DNA of 64,000 nt from Adiantum capillus-veneris (GCA_014529385.2 CM043943.1:104754355-104818354), one strand, 5' to 3'; shown: positions 23,097 to 36,608, counted from the first letter of the stretch. Numbers and translations: made by a program. The notes: generated by a model from the sequence alone, not told the origin.

Positions 23097-23774
23097 TTAT
23101 TTGAATGCCCTCAAAGGGTGATGAGACGTGGCTAGTGAGTGCATAACATGCATCGGTGTGAAAGTTGTAGAAGGTGAGTATCTTGTTGAACAAGGCTCCT
23201 ACACAATGTAAGTGTTAGGGGTTAATTCCTATGCACCGATTCAATTAAAAAAACCACTAAAGAGATAAATGGTACGAATAGTAAAATAAATGTTTCTAAG
23301 TGATGGTAGGTTTGACAATAGTAGGTGGGCAGAGTTAGACAATAAGATGTTTGAGAATTTGTAAGAGAGACATTGAAGCAAAAATGACAGTACAATTGGT
23401 AGAGAATCTTTTATTTGGGACTGATGTAGCAATTATCCGCAGACATCATTTGAGAGCTAGAATTTGAGGACAAATTGTGTGACTCCAGTAGCCCAGTAGG
23501 GGTGGCCCAATGAATTTAAATCAAAAAATTCAAAGAATCGAGTGAGGTACCCTTTGTTTCACTTATCGAGGAAATTAAAGCGTGAAGATAAATGATAGGC
23601 GACACAGACAAGGAGAGAGACGCATACATGAAAAGCGTTTATTGGGTGAGGGGGGCTGGATGAGAAGGGAGCACGCAGAGGCAAGACGCAACATGTCATC
23701 ACAATAGTCCTGCTTTAGGTGATGAGACATGCAATATTTTTTAATGTACATGGCTTGGCAATGGTAGCATCTCT

Positions 23775-23850
23775 TATGGGTGCTCAAGTGGTTGCAAGAG
23801 CTCTTTGTAAGTCTTATGTCAATGTGTGAGTTTGAATCCTTGTCCCTCCT
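23775..23850 (+). repeat. Possible tRNA-derived SINE head (A and B boxes)
   Basis: TGCTCAAGTGGT (23781-23792) resembles an RNA polymerase III A box, and GAGTTTGAATCC (23828-23839) resembles a B box, with the usual spacing. No cloverleaf is formed, so not a tRNA gene; a SINE is the likely explanation. Tail and target duplication are not evident. The rest of 23095-24124 shows nothing else. Confidence 0.4.
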
Positions 23851-24124
23851 TTTGGTAAGGGTGAGAGAGAAATTCATGAATGGGCAAGGTTGGGATCTGG
23901 AAGAATCTCTATGATGATTGAATAAAAATATAAAACAAGCTAGTAGGTATGGCCAATCTAAGTGTGGGCAACAAAAGTGTTTCTAAATTACAATATTATT
24001 GCTTTGAGAAAAAGCCTAAATTGTTAAAATGTAGACTTTGAGCCTCATCTAATGTCTTTTTTTTTAGAGGTTTAAAGACCCAGGTTCAATACCCAACGGT
24101 ATCTTTCAAAATGTTATTATTTTG

Positions 24125-24590
24125 TAACAATTACCTAAATACCCCCCTAATTTGTGGAAATTCCCAAAATACCCTTGTATTTATTTTGATTGGATTGTTC
24201 AAGATTTTTTAATCTTTATTCTTTTTATCAATTGAGACCCTCTTTTGAGTGCTTAGCATGTGATTCGTCACAAATTAACTCACAAAAAATGCAATTGTGT
24301 CTAAAAATAATGAAGCATTTCATCTCCAAAGCCTACATAACCAACTCAAATTCTAGTTTTAGCATCTTGTATTGATAAACAATCAATCTTCTTATGAAAA
24401 GCTACAAATTTTTGTATCTTCAAAGAAATTTAATCTCACAACCATGGGTAATTTGAGACTTTTGGAAAATTTGAAGGGCATTTTGGGAATTTATGACAAA
24501 ATATTGGGGGTATTTTGGAAATCTTTGAAATTTGAGGGCTATATTGGGAATTTCCACAAATTAGAGGGGTATTTTGGTAGTTTTCCCTAT
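24125..24590. mobile_element. Foldback/MITE-like element with inverted termini
   Basis: The left end CCTAATTTGTGGAAATTCCC (about 24141-24165) has its imperfect reverse complement near 24543-24580 (GGGAATTTCCACAAATTAGA), with CTAAATACCCC and GGGGTATTTTGG outside. Further degenerate copies of the GGGTATTTTGGGAATTT motif sit at about 24475, 24507 and 24536, so the right arm is a tandem series. No coding capacity. A non-autonomous DNA transposon of Mutator-like type is plausible; a clear target duplication was not found. Confidence 0.55.
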
Positions 24591-24663
24591 TGTTTTGATG
24601 CAGAAAAGATGCATCTCTGAGAATCGATGACCGTGAGGTTGGGTTGCCATGCGGCACATACCC

Positions 24664-26369
<1,706 letters not shown>

Positions 26370-26750
26370 CTCCTTAGTTTGAGACAATTGAAGGTCCTTT
26401 TCCTTGAGCAATGCTAAATGCCAATTCAAGAAGTGGGAGAAAAAGATTGCATCTTGCCACCTTGGCACACCCACTACCTCAAGACAAGCGACACCCACAA
26501 ATGACATAACTACCTTAAGTGCTAACCGACCAAGCACACCCATGAATGACAACTATCTTGCCTAACCGACAAAGTCATCGCTCACCATCCATATCTGCAC
26601 ACTTGATCTCCAATTCGAACTGCAAGCATCTCATGTTTCTCCTTGGTTTGAGCCAATTGAAGGTCCTTTTCCTCAGACAATACTAAGCACTAATTCAAGA
26701 AGTGGCAAAAAAAGATTGCATCATGCCACCTTGGAAAAACCACTACCTGC
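26370..26750. repeat. Diverged direct duplication of about 110 bp
   Basis: The block at about 26370-26481 (TCCTTAGTTTGAGACAATTG, GAAGGTCCTTTTCCT, AAAAAGATTGCATC.TGCC) recurs at about 26639-26750 with scattered substitutions. A second pair, AAGTAGATGTATATTT at about 26909 and 27128, lies outside it. Function unknown. Confidence 0.75.
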
Positions 26751-27578
26751 TTCTAAAAAATGACATATCTTGCCCAACCAACAAAGTCACACCATCCATA
26801 TATGCACCCTTGACCCACGTTCAGACTCCTAGGTCCATTCTCGGTCAACTACTTACTATCTAGCTGGTAGTTAATGTACACAATTTTCTCTTTGAAACTA
26901 AGTTGCAAGTAGATGTATATTTCTGATGTAATTTTCAAACTGATACAATTTACCAATTTTGAACTTAATATGCAATTGACACATATTAATTTGAGTACTA
27001 ACAAATCATAAGCTATAAATGTGATAATGGCGTTTCTTTGCTTTTGCTGAGATAGAAGTTAACTTGATCCAATAAGCTTGAGTATGAACATAAACCTTAA
27101 CAAGCTAGCTTTATGTATCAAGTTGTAAGTAGATGTATATTTGTAATGCAATTTTATTTCTTAGATTTGATGGGCTTTGCTCACTTTTTTCTTTGCTCGA
27201 AAAAACTCGCTTGTTGTTTGGTAAAACTCCCAGTGAAAACTGTGGTGTTAACAGTTTTCTTCAAGTTGTTCCTTAGACAAGTAAGTTGCCTTTGCCATCT
27301 TCACTGAACTTGGATCTAATTGGTAGGGTGGCCACTCTTGCAACATTTTTTTCTAGGGACACCCTTTTCTTTGCCTTCTCGGTTGCTTGCATTGCTCGTG
27401 TTAAGCGAATACAGTGTCAAAGTTAGAGAATTCTGCAAATTTCGCTCTGAAATGCTCTGAGTCTGAATTGCTGACAAATGATGTCCGTTTGGCTTTAACT
27501 CAATTTTGGAGCATGCATAGATGCATAAAAACATGTAAAGATCAAAATCATACAGTTCAAGCAAAAATTGCAACAAAA

Positions 27579-28177
27579 GTAAATAATCACGATTATTTAC
27601 AACTGGGGATTTTTTTCCAACCTTTTTCATTTTTTACATCATAGAGTTGAAACCTATGGCATTTAGGTGCTCTGAGTGAAGTGTGGTCCTCTTCGAGTGC
27701 ACTGGGTAAAAATGGTGCCAGATTTAGGCTTTCAGACTCTGAAACAATAGATATAAAAAGGTTTTGAGTTTTTGAGATCCAAACTTGCTCAAACTTGGTC
27801 AGTGGACTTGGGACATTATGTCTTTGGTTCCATAAGGTCAAAGTTGCAGATTTCACCCATTTTGGCAAGAAAGTAAATAATCGCGATTATTAACTTATTC
27901 ATCAAATGTACATTTTTTGTTGTAGCTTGGTTCTAGGCATGATGTAGACTCTATGTATGAGATATGGGGTGATTTGGATCAAAAAATGTGAAAGATAACT
28001 CAAAAATTGGATTGGAAAGACTTTGGTGCGTTTTTTTAATAATTTCCAAGTTTTTCTTGATCATTTTGGCTCATACTTGAAATGTGGTATGTAATAGATG
28101 TGTACAAGTGATAGGTGAAGTGAAGGGATCATTTTCAAGCCAAACAAGCACAAAAGTAAATAATCGTAATTATTTAC
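27579..28177. repeat. Spaced palindrome array, lower copy (3 units, about 290-bp period)
   Basis: A 22-bp near-perfect palindrome built from the arm GTAAATAATCG and its reverse complement occurs at 27579-27600, 27873-27894 and 28156-28177. Sequence between is non-coding and much less conserved than the palindromes. A half copy (GATTATTTAC) lies near 28600. The same palindrome recurs at 39183-40703. Confidence 0.85.
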
Positions 28178-30063
28178 AGCAGTCAATTTTTTGCAAGACT
28201 TGATAATTTGATGACTTAGACATATTCAATACATTTAAAACAAGTCCTAAAGATGAATTTGGTAAGGTTTTGTCGTGTCGGCATCACTTCGTGCTCTACT
28301 CGACTCCAAAGTCATAGATTTTTGTGACTAGATGGCCTGTGGAGTTGGTTAGTCACTTTTGAAGCTATGGACTTGTCCGCTACATAGTCCCTGATGCTAC
28401 CCATCTAGTTTTGGCCCATTTGGAGTTAGTTTGACTGCATATGTCAAATTTGACGCTTTGTAGCCTTCGAGCTGTTTTTTGCTGTTCAAGAGCTTGCCTT
28501 AACTGTTTTCATGAAACCATTCATGTACATTGTGTATAGACCCAGTCTATAAGCTGTCCGTGGAGTCAAAATCCAATTCTGGTATCTGGCAAAAACCTAG
28601 ATTATTTACTTGGGACCCCCCCCTCCCCTCGACCCTTGCTGAATGGTCATTTGGTGATATAGAAGTGTTCTATTATATAAGGGCATTCTACAGTTCAAGT
28701 CTTGTCCAATTTGGTTGAGCTGACTGGCCGCTATGGTCAATTTTGTGTCGTAGGACTTCGTGCACTGCTGGGTTTCTAGGGTTTTTTCCTGAGCCTATAC
28801 TTGCTACCCGGCCATATAATATTGTTCATTGATAAGCTTAGAACTTACCACTCATGTTTTGTGTGAGACGGTGCTGTAAATGGACGACTGTGGACTCCAG
28901 AAATCGCGCGTGAAGAAGGTCGAGAGCTCTCTCCTCCATGAGTGACTAGTGAAAATGAGGTGATTTTGGGCTACCTTGGATATCTATACTCGGACTTCCC
29001 AAACTATTTTTTCCCAAATTCCCCTGTTAGTCCTACTAGACTGTGAAATCTATGTTAGACTCAAAATTTTCTTCAATCGGATTCCGTTAGCTCATTCTAC
29101 AAGAATTTGCAAAAGTAGGCCTTGGCAGCCTAATTTAGGCTTTCCGCTTCCACCTGTCAATTTGATTGAAATTTTTTGTGCCTTTCTACCTTGTCCTTCC
29201 GATCATCAATGTGTTTTTAGTTTCTCCATCTGAGCTCATTTGCTATTTATTATTAATTTTTGACATGTTTATTGAAAAATCAATGAAAATAATAAAATGC
29301 GCTAAAAAAGAAAAGTGAAAAATCAATAATTACGAAAATCCATCAAAAAACACTGCTTTATTGGTTTTTGGTGGATTTCTCCATTTTTAAGACCCAATAT
29401 AAAAAACAAATGATGAAAATAATTAAAAAACACCATTTTTTGATAGTATATACATTATTTACACTCATCGGAGAGATTTTATTAGTTAAATTTCTGTTGT
29501 TGATGACTTGTTAAGGGCATTTAGGTAATTTTGCAAAAATCACACGTTAACATAAAACTTTTTCCTCCCTCTTCAAACATTGCCCTTAATTACTTAGTTC
29601 CCTTCCATCCCTCCTAGATGGCATACTCCGGACGACTATGTGCATGGGTTGAACAATTGTGTCTATGCATAGCCTTGGTTGGCTCTACTGGGCTTTGAAG
29701 ATCAATACAATTCAAACCATTATGTTGTGTCTTGAGTAATTCACTCAAGGGTTTTTGAGGTCGAGGTTTTCTTTTGTTGTTTCCTAAAGAGCAAATCTTG
29801 TAGCTTGTGTGCTCTTTGCTTTATTGTACCGTCAGGATGCTTTGACACGCTGATTTCCTGAGCTATCGGTATCAATAATGATGGTTGTTGAGCTTTACCC
29901 GCCATTGGTATCTTGGTTTGCCTTGGTCAGAATGTTGTGGTTGAGTATTTTGAGGCTTAACCCTTTATAGTTTGCGGAAAAGATAAGTGCTTTTTTCTCC
30001 AAATGCATGTTGTCTTAGGTTCCCTACTAAAAAATGCTCTTCTTTGTGTTATGAACCTTGGAA
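28178..30063. other. Non-coding flank of element C, possibly its 3' LTR
   Basis: No coding signal. The position after the 3' end of minus-strand element C suggests 3' UTR or LTR, but I found no matching copy near 38822-41255 beyond the palindromes, so LTR status is unproven. The segment 29260-29560 is very AT-rich. Confidence 0.4.
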
Positions 30064-30640
30064 CTATCTTTGGTACAATACATGATGTTTTGGGCACCTA
30101 GATTTGACACGGCTTGTCCTTAAGTTGTGCGTTTGGTACCCAGATATGCCTGACTCCTTGCATGCTACTTGTAGCATTTTCTTGTCTATAGGATAGAGAA
30201 GATTGATTGCTTTGTGGTTTTCTCTGTTGGTAACCTCCTTTCCATTCCTCTTTGCTTGGTGCAATTGGAACAATGAGTTGTCCGCCTTTAGGTGATAGCT
30301 TGAGCTGATTGGTATCCCAATCTGGTACTACCTTGCACGCCCGTATCCATGAGATTCCAAGAATCATTGTTTCATTCATGTGTTCATCTGGTAAGCATAA
30401 AAATTGATGAGAGCATGAATCTCCATGTACTATCACATTTAAGTTGACTACTCCCAATGTTGGTGTTGGGTTCTTGTTGCATCCTTTAACAGTCGATATT
30501 CCTGATGTCAAAGACTAACTAGTAGCTTTCTTGTACGTGTGGAGTAACTGACTGCATTTGCTCGAGCTCCTATATCGACCAATGCATTTGTGATATGATT
30601 GTTCAACTTACTTTGATGCGAAGGTCCATCCCATCTAACC
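30064..30640 (-). pseudogene. Second retropepsin-like domain after integrase (element C)
   Basis: Minus-strand reading gives NALVDIGARANAVS at about 30555-30596, which has the place and shape of a D-T/S-G-A active-site loop (here D-I-G-A). A frame change follows, then the open stretch 30098-30511 with GVVNLNVIVHGDS, MILGISWIRACKVVPDWDTN and LKLSPKGG, the second half of a Ty3 protease. Upstream of it runs a linker (WELQKDAVSIDDEWLDG) that continues from the integrase C-terminus without unrelated DNA. The element's ordinary protease is at 35127-35700, so this is an additional domain. Either the family carries a duplicated protease or a second element's fragment is fused here. Confidence 0.65.
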
Positions 30641-30799
30641 ATTCATCATCTATTGACACTGCATCTTTTTGTAATTCCCATTGTCGGTCATCTAGCTCCA
30701 GAGTGTTGATGGGAATAGGTATTTGTTGATTTTTGAGAGAAGCTTTCTATTTGATTACTTGAAGCCAAGCTTCCTCTTGGGCTTCATCAATAACCTACT

Positions 30800-31100
30800 G
30801 TCATTTTATCTTTCTTTGCTTTGTTGCATGCATCTTTTCTAGCAATTCACTGTTTAGTGGCAAATTGTACTTTTTTGAACGGTATCCACTAATCCAATTA
30901 GCCATTGGTTCACCATCTAGAGTGGACAACTTAACTGCTCCACTTGGAGATACATCTTCAATGATAAACGGTCCGTTTCCCTTTTTCTTAAACTTGGGAA
31001 TGTGTTGCTTAAGGGAATAGACTAAAACTAAGTCCCCTTTTTTGAAGATTTATGTAACTAGATGGGAATCAAAAAATTATTTTTGTTTCCGCTTTTGTGC
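30800..31100 (-). pseudogene. Integrase C-terminal domain of element C
   Basis: Reads FKKGDLVLVYSLKQH, FKKKGNGPFIIEDVSPSGAV and LSTLDGEPMANWISGYR. The GPF/Y-type barrel followed by a DGE block is the normal integrase end. Stops near 30795 separate it from the downstream linker to the second protease-like domain. Confidence 0.85.
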
Positions 31101-31787
31101 ATAGATGTGAGCTACAGCAGTTAGCCTTTGCTCATCAAGCTTTTCTAAATCTTGAAGCCTTTCTGACAATTCATGTCTACTCCAATCAAGATCCTTAGCT
31201 ACCCTTAGTGTCAACAATAGAAATCCTATCGACAGTATGGTGTCAAGACCATAAACAAGGTTAAAGGGTGTAGCATTTAAAGCTATCTTGAATTAAACTC
31301 TATAAGCCCATAGAGCGGCATGGAGATTGATTTCCCAATCAGTTTGTCTTGAACTAATGTCTTGAACTAACCACTTTAGTCAATACCGAGCTAAGAATTT
31401 TATTCGTATGCTCAGCTTGTCCATTTGCTTGTGGGTGATAGGGAGCCAATTTGTTATGGATGACCATAAATTCATTAAGCAAATACTCAATTACCTCATT
31501 GACAAAATGATTTCCACCATCAATGACAATTTCTATTGGAAGTCCATATCTTGTGAACACATTCTCATACAAGAATGCAACTGTGTTTTTGGCATCATTC
31601 TTTTGGGTTGCTTTAGCCTCTGCCCACTTGGTCAAATAGTCCGTAGCTATACAACGATATAATAAGCTTGGGTTCTATAAGCAAGTGGTTCTATTGGCCC
31701 AACAAAGTCTATACCCTATTTTGCAAAAGCTCTAGGCCGCATCATTGGTATTAAAGGCATGCTATCGACACGGGTTGGGATTTTTGC
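31101..31787 (-). pseudogene. Integrase catalytic core of element C
   Basis: The core reads GIDFVGPIEP (first Asp), TDYLTKWAEAKATQKNDA, YGLPIEIVIDGGNHFVNEV (second Asp) and YHPQANGQAEHTN (Glu), so the DDE triad is visible. After 31354 the frame shifts; LVYGLD-like and HELSERL pieces continue. A small direct repeat (GTCTTGAACTAA) at about 31346-31372 may mark a slippage. Confidence 0.92.
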
Positions 31788-32477
31788 TCATTGACATGCA
31801 TCACATCTTCGAACATATTCCTTGGCATCTGCAAAAGGTATTGGCCACCATATGACCGCCATTAAGATTGCTCTCACAATGGTTTCACTAGAAAAGTGAC
31901 CTCTAGCTAATCCAACATGTGCTTGTTGTATAATGGGAATATATTTGTCTTCATTTGCACATACACGCAGTTGTTGATCTTTTTCTCTTTGATACAATTG
32001 GTTTCCAATAAGAGCATAGTCTTTTGCTTCAGTTTCAATCACTCTTTGGCGGCGTTTAGTCATATCCTTAGTAAATGTTTGTCTTGATAAGTAAGTAACC
32101 ACATAGTTAACCCACTTAGGAACAAGTGATATTTGGAACAATGTCACATGAGGTATGGGTGCTTGTTTTTGGCATTGATGACATTTTTTTACAAATGGTA
32201 AACATCACTCCTCATAGTTCACCAAAATACTCCAAGTCTCAAGATCCGTTGCATAGTTTGGTCTTCCGCAAAGTGAAGTTCTACTATGGTAATATGTGCT
32301 TGACTTAGGTTGGATTTTCTCATGAGGATTAATGCACAAAAGAAATATTCCATCTCGATTTGTTTTGTATAATCTTCCAGCTAGTAATTGATACATAGCC
32401 AACTGCTCAATTAATCCGGTTGTAATAGGAAGTGGTATTTGCGAATCCACTTGAGATATGTTCATCAAGGATACCAT
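31788..32477 (-). pseudogene. Two consecutive integrase H2C2 zinc-finger modules (element C)
   Basis: Two related modules follow each other in one frame, with a single TGA between the frame's open parts. Module 1 (about 32147-32400): LLAGRLYKTNRDGIFLLC, a decayed His region (YYHSRTSLCGRP) and KKCHQCQKQAPIPHV. Module 2 (about 31780-32030): ALIGNQLYQREKDQQLRVC, AHVGLARGHFSSETIVRAIL, WWPI, RRCDACQ and KIPTRV. They share the order LxxGxLY..R/KD..L.C - H..H - CxxCQ - P..V. Module 2 has the intact H2C2 ligands and adjoins the catalytic core; module 1 has lost at least one His. Integrases normally have one such N-terminal domain. Confidence 0.8.
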
Positions 32478-32486
32478 ATTTTTCGA

Positions 32487-32976
32487 TCATCGGGGTATCA
32501 TTTCCACGGAGAACAGATATGCATATGGTAGATCATCTTCTACGTCTTTCAGTGGTCCTCTTGATATTATCCTTGACAAATGATTTGCTCTTTGGTGAGT
32601 GGTGCCCTTTTTCACAACTACAGTGAAATCAAATTCCAAAAGAATGATGAACCATCTCGCTATTCTCCTGGGTTGCAAGGCTTGTTGACCAAGTACAATA
32701 AGGATTTGTGGTCCAAAAGGAACACAAATTTGTTAGCTCATAGGTAATGTCTATACTTTTTTCTAATCCTTTCCTTTCGGTGGTTGTATAGTTTTCCTCT
32801 ACCATATTCAACTGGCTACTGGCATAAGAAATAGGAAAATCAAATTTTCCGTCCCCTGGTTGAGCTAGTATACACCCAATGGCAAAATTGGAAGCATCTA
32901 CATGTATGTTGAATATCTTATTCCAATCTGGTGCTTTTAATATTGGAGCTGAAGTGAGAGCTTGCTTAAGCTTCAT
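32487..32976 (-). pseudogene. RNase H of element C
   Basis: The open stretch 32629-32976 has ALTSAPILKAPDWN, NIHVDASNFAIGCILAQPG (Asp) and NYTTTERKGLE (Glu), the RNase H start. The second stretch, 32487-32678, has FDFTVVVKKGTTHQRANHLS, matching the terminal ADALSR-type block, here AN-HLS. One frameshift lies between. Confidence 0.9.
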
Positions 32977-33809
32977 GAAGGATTCTTCACACTCATCAGT
33001 CCATTAAAGAGTGTAATCAAGATGTACATGGGTTTTGTAATTATAATGTACATATACATAAATATTTTGTAATATCCACAATGTCCCATGAAAGCTTGAA
33101 CCCCTTTGACAGTTGTCGGTCTAGGCAAATTAGCAATAACATGAATTTTATCCATATCAGTAGCTATTCCATTTTTAAACACTATATGTTCAAGAAATTT
33201 TCTTTGTCTACCCATAAATGTGCACTTTTCAAGATTTAAGCAGATCCTATAAAGTCTACATTTTTCAAAGAACTTTTTGAGGTGTTAAAAAATGATCAGC
33301 CTGGATTGATGAATGTACACATAGATCATCCATTTATACTTCCAAACAATTTCAAGATATTCTTTAAAAGCATGGCTCATCAATCTCTGAAAGGTGACAT
33401 GAGCATTAACCCAAAAGGCATAACCCGATAGGCAAAAATATCCTTTTCAGTTTGCAAAGGTAGTTTTATGCGTATCTTTGGGGTCAACCAAAAGTTGATT
33501 GTATCCCGAAAATCCATCTAAAAAGCTATAAGATTCTTTTCCTGCAACTCGTTCTAAAACATGCTTAGTGATTGGAAGAGGAAAGTTGTCTTTAATGGTA
33601 GCTGCATTCACTTTCTTGAAATTGACACACACTCTTAATTTTCCATTTTTCTTGGGTACTATCACAATTGGAGACCCCCAATCTCTGTGTTCAATTTCAT
33701 AAATGAATTTGGCTTCCTTTAGCTTTTCGATCTCTTCTTTAATCTTCCTGGCAAATGTTTCATTATAGGTATATGGTATCTGTTTGCTTGGTTTTGCATC
33801 ATCTCTCAT
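32973..33809 (-). pseudogene. Reverse transcriptase of element C
   Basis: 33447-33809 is open: KIKEEIEKLKEAKFIYEIEH, WGSPIVIVPKKNGKLRVCVN, DNFPLPITKHVLERVAGKES and YSFLDGFSGYNQLLVDP. Beyond a stop the catalytic box reads V-stop-MDDLCVHSS near 33340, so both aspartates survive. Thumb and connection follow at 32973-33215 (FLEHIVFKNGIAT, ANLPRPTTVKGVQAFMGHCG). At least three interruptions. Confidence 0.93.
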
Positions 33810-33863
33810 AGGTATGGTATGTTGACAGATTTCTGGATCAACACCCTTAAGATCCTTATAAGA

Positions 33864-34930
33864 TCAAACAAAGATACCTCGGTATTCTTTCAGTAATCTT
33901 AGCAAAAGCTCTTCTTCTTCTTCCACCAGGTCATTTGCAATGTAGGGAGGTCTAGGTTCTTCTCCTGGTTCGGCCAGATCTATCTTTTTTGTGTTTTCAG
34001 GTCCTTCGTAGGACTCACACTGTTTTCTTAGTTCCCTGACAAGTTGTTCGACTATGATCTTTTGGTCCTGGAGAGTATATTTCTTGTAATGGGATGGAGC
34101 ACTCATTACATCTTTACCTTTCTCCTCAGTGGTTTCCATTTCAATGGTAAATATCTCCTTTAGAGCTTTCTTCAACTCCTGATACTTCTTTCTTCGTTCA
34201 GCTTGTGTCATGGTTGAATCCTTGTCCTGGTATTTAGGTTTTGCTTGAGTTTCCTTTCTATTTTTCTCAATGTTTTTGATATTTCTTGATTTAAAAAAAA
34301 GGATATCTATCGATGATTTTGTCTTTAACACAATCATGTGCATATATTTGCATCAGAAACTGTGTTCTACTGAGATTGATGGCATATGTCTAGCTTTCAA
34401 GTTTCTCGTGTCTCTTTTTCTTCTATACCATTTCTGTCTTCTCGATTTCTGGTTTGGAAAGTCAAAAAAATCTCCCTCCCCTTCTTTCATGAGTAGTTTA
34501 GCTCTTACATGTTCTTTTTCTGACCCCGAACCATCTAAGGTAGCTGAATGTTCTTCCAATTCATCTTTTGCATCATAGTAGATGTCTAAAAAGACTTGTT
34601 GAGCCTTCATCAAGTCCTTGGATTCTTGAATTTCTTCTTCGATGTGAAGGGTTGAGATCATTTGTATGGGAATTATTTCATAGCCATCCTCATTGCAAAA
34701 TTAAGTAGGCATAGACGTATTTACACATACATCCATTGTTGCTAAAATTTGAGTCCACTCAAATGGCTCGAACAAATGCTTTGGAAAGGGTTGAGGTACA
34801 TAGGCTTCATGTGTGCAATCCCTTTCTAAGATACATTCTTCTCGTCTCAAGATCCCGTTTTCTGAGGCTCTACACATCCAAATAGGCGTGTCTTTGTTCA
34901 GCCAAGATGGAAGCTTAGTTTCAGCCAAAG
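33864..34930 (-). pseudogene. Long linker between protease and RT of element C
   Basis: Charged, low-complexity coding remnant. Recognisable pieces are HYKKYTLQDQKIIVEQLVRE and PPYIANDLVEEEEELLLRLL at its C-terminus. The same pieces recur in element D (43820-44000), which shows the linker is part of the family's polyprotein and not chance. Function unknown. Confidence 0.65.
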
Positions 34931-35700
34931 AGACTAAGTCAAATTCTTGTATGGGTGTTTCATGACATCTCTATAAGTGTGATCTTTTAGATTAACCCTT
35001 GTTATGGATCCCACTTGCTTAAAGTACATGTAATTGTTTCTCCAATCCTTAATAAGTTGTACTTATCGCATGAAAGGTCTTCCCAAGATGATTTTGCAAT
35101 TGAGTTTCTTTCCAAAGTCCACTCTACTATTGCAAAAGTATGTTGGTAATCAATCCACAGGAATTAACTATCACTTTTTCAAGCAGTCCTAAGGGTCTTT
35201 CGATGTGTCCATCAGCCAATTGCAATTTTATCCGAGTTTGTCTAATGGCTGGTTGTCCCCATGATTCCCATACTGCTTTTGTGGCTATGGTTATACGTAC
35301 CCCACTATCCAGTATTGCCATGGTTTCTATATCATTATATATCACTGGAAGGGTTGTGTTTCCTTCTTTCCCTTTGTAGTATTCTCCAACTTTGTTCATT
35401 GAAACAGATCTAATCTCTTTGTTATCCACTTCATGTTTCAAATTTTCCAAAATTTTCACCGATTAGCTCTGTTATCCCCACCTTCTCTAGAGTATTTTAT
35501 AGATCATTCCATAGATATGGTCTGATTTTTAATAGTTTTCCTAAAGTAAGAGTGCATTGAATAGGTGTAGACATGATTGAATGGATGTTGTCTACCTCTA
35601 GGGTCTGTTCCGCTCTTTTTACCTGAGTGGTTTTACACACTATGGATTCATCTTCTTTATCTCCCAAATAAGAGGGTAGTGTTTTTATAGTCATTGGTTA
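34931..35700 (-). pseudogene. Retropepsin of element C
   Basis: Open stretch 35127-35459: ETMAILDSGVRITIATKAVW carries the intact D-S-G active-site triplet, followed by IKLQLADGHIERPLGLLEKV. The C-terminal half continues below 35127 in other frames (CKIILGRPFM-like). Upstream 35497-35694 is a linker also present in D. This is the normal protease position before RT. Confidence 0.88.
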
Positions 35701-35861
35701 GACATTCCTGAAGCTTCAGAGCAACAATCCCCATACAAGGATTGTACATCCATGTTCATATCAAGAGGTAGATTGTCTAACCAAAATTCCTCTATAGGAA
35801 CTGACTTTAGAGTTAGGCTCCCATCATTAATCTCTCTAGATTTTTTCAACAAGTGTCGTGG

Positions 35862-36608
35862 CTAGTCTTCTTCTACGAACGAAATTCCATCTAAGGCATA
35901 TTCACTGTCAGGCACTAGGAGTTCTGGTTCTTTAGTTTCGATTCCTACCACAAGCTCCTCAGGTTTTGCTATACTCTCGAGCTTGGGTTTTTGTTTTTCC
36001 AACATCTCTTGAGTAATTCTTACCAAATTTTTATAAGCTTCAAGCTTAGTTGCTTCCATATCTGGAGAAGGATAGTTTTTCCATTTGTTTTCCATGTTTT
36101 GGCCTGGTTTAAGTCTCTCCTGGTAAGCTTCCAAGGCTGCATTGATTGGCTCAAAAATTTTGTCTACCAAAATTGATCCTCCAGATTTCACAGTGGTTTC
36201 CTTGATTTCACTTCCAGTTTCTTTCACTTTTCCTTGGAATAGTTTCTTGGCTTTCTCCTCAATTTCAACTCTTTGTTTCTGTTTTCTCATCTCATACCTT
36301 TTGCTTTTGCTTCTCTTGGCCTTTTGAGAGGAAATTTTAATATTGTCCGAATCATCAGAGGAGTTATGTTTCTTTTTCTTAGCCTGGGCTCTGGTGATTA
36401 CCTTGATTGGAACAATAGGTTCACTCTCAGATGAGCTACTAGGTATCACTTGGACTATGTTCACTACAACTTTACCATTGTTTAAAGGTTTTTTTGGACA
36501 ATCTTCATGGAAGCATCCTCCCTTTTTGCAACATTGTATACAAAAAGCTTCAACTGGCTTAATGTTGAAGCTGTGGGCATTCATTTTTCTAGTGATCCTC
36601 TGCACCAC
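35862..36608 (-). pseudogene. Nucleocapsid and basic linker of element C
   Basis: Open frame of 248 codons. Near the N-terminus CIQCCKKGGCFHEDCPKKP is a cysteine/histidine knuckle with non-standard spacing compared with CX2CX4HX4C. A Lys/Ser-rich region (AQAKKKKHNSSDDSD and following) and an acidic helical region (IFEPINAALEAYQERLKPG) follow. Element D keeps the same order in decayed form. Confidence 0.78.
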
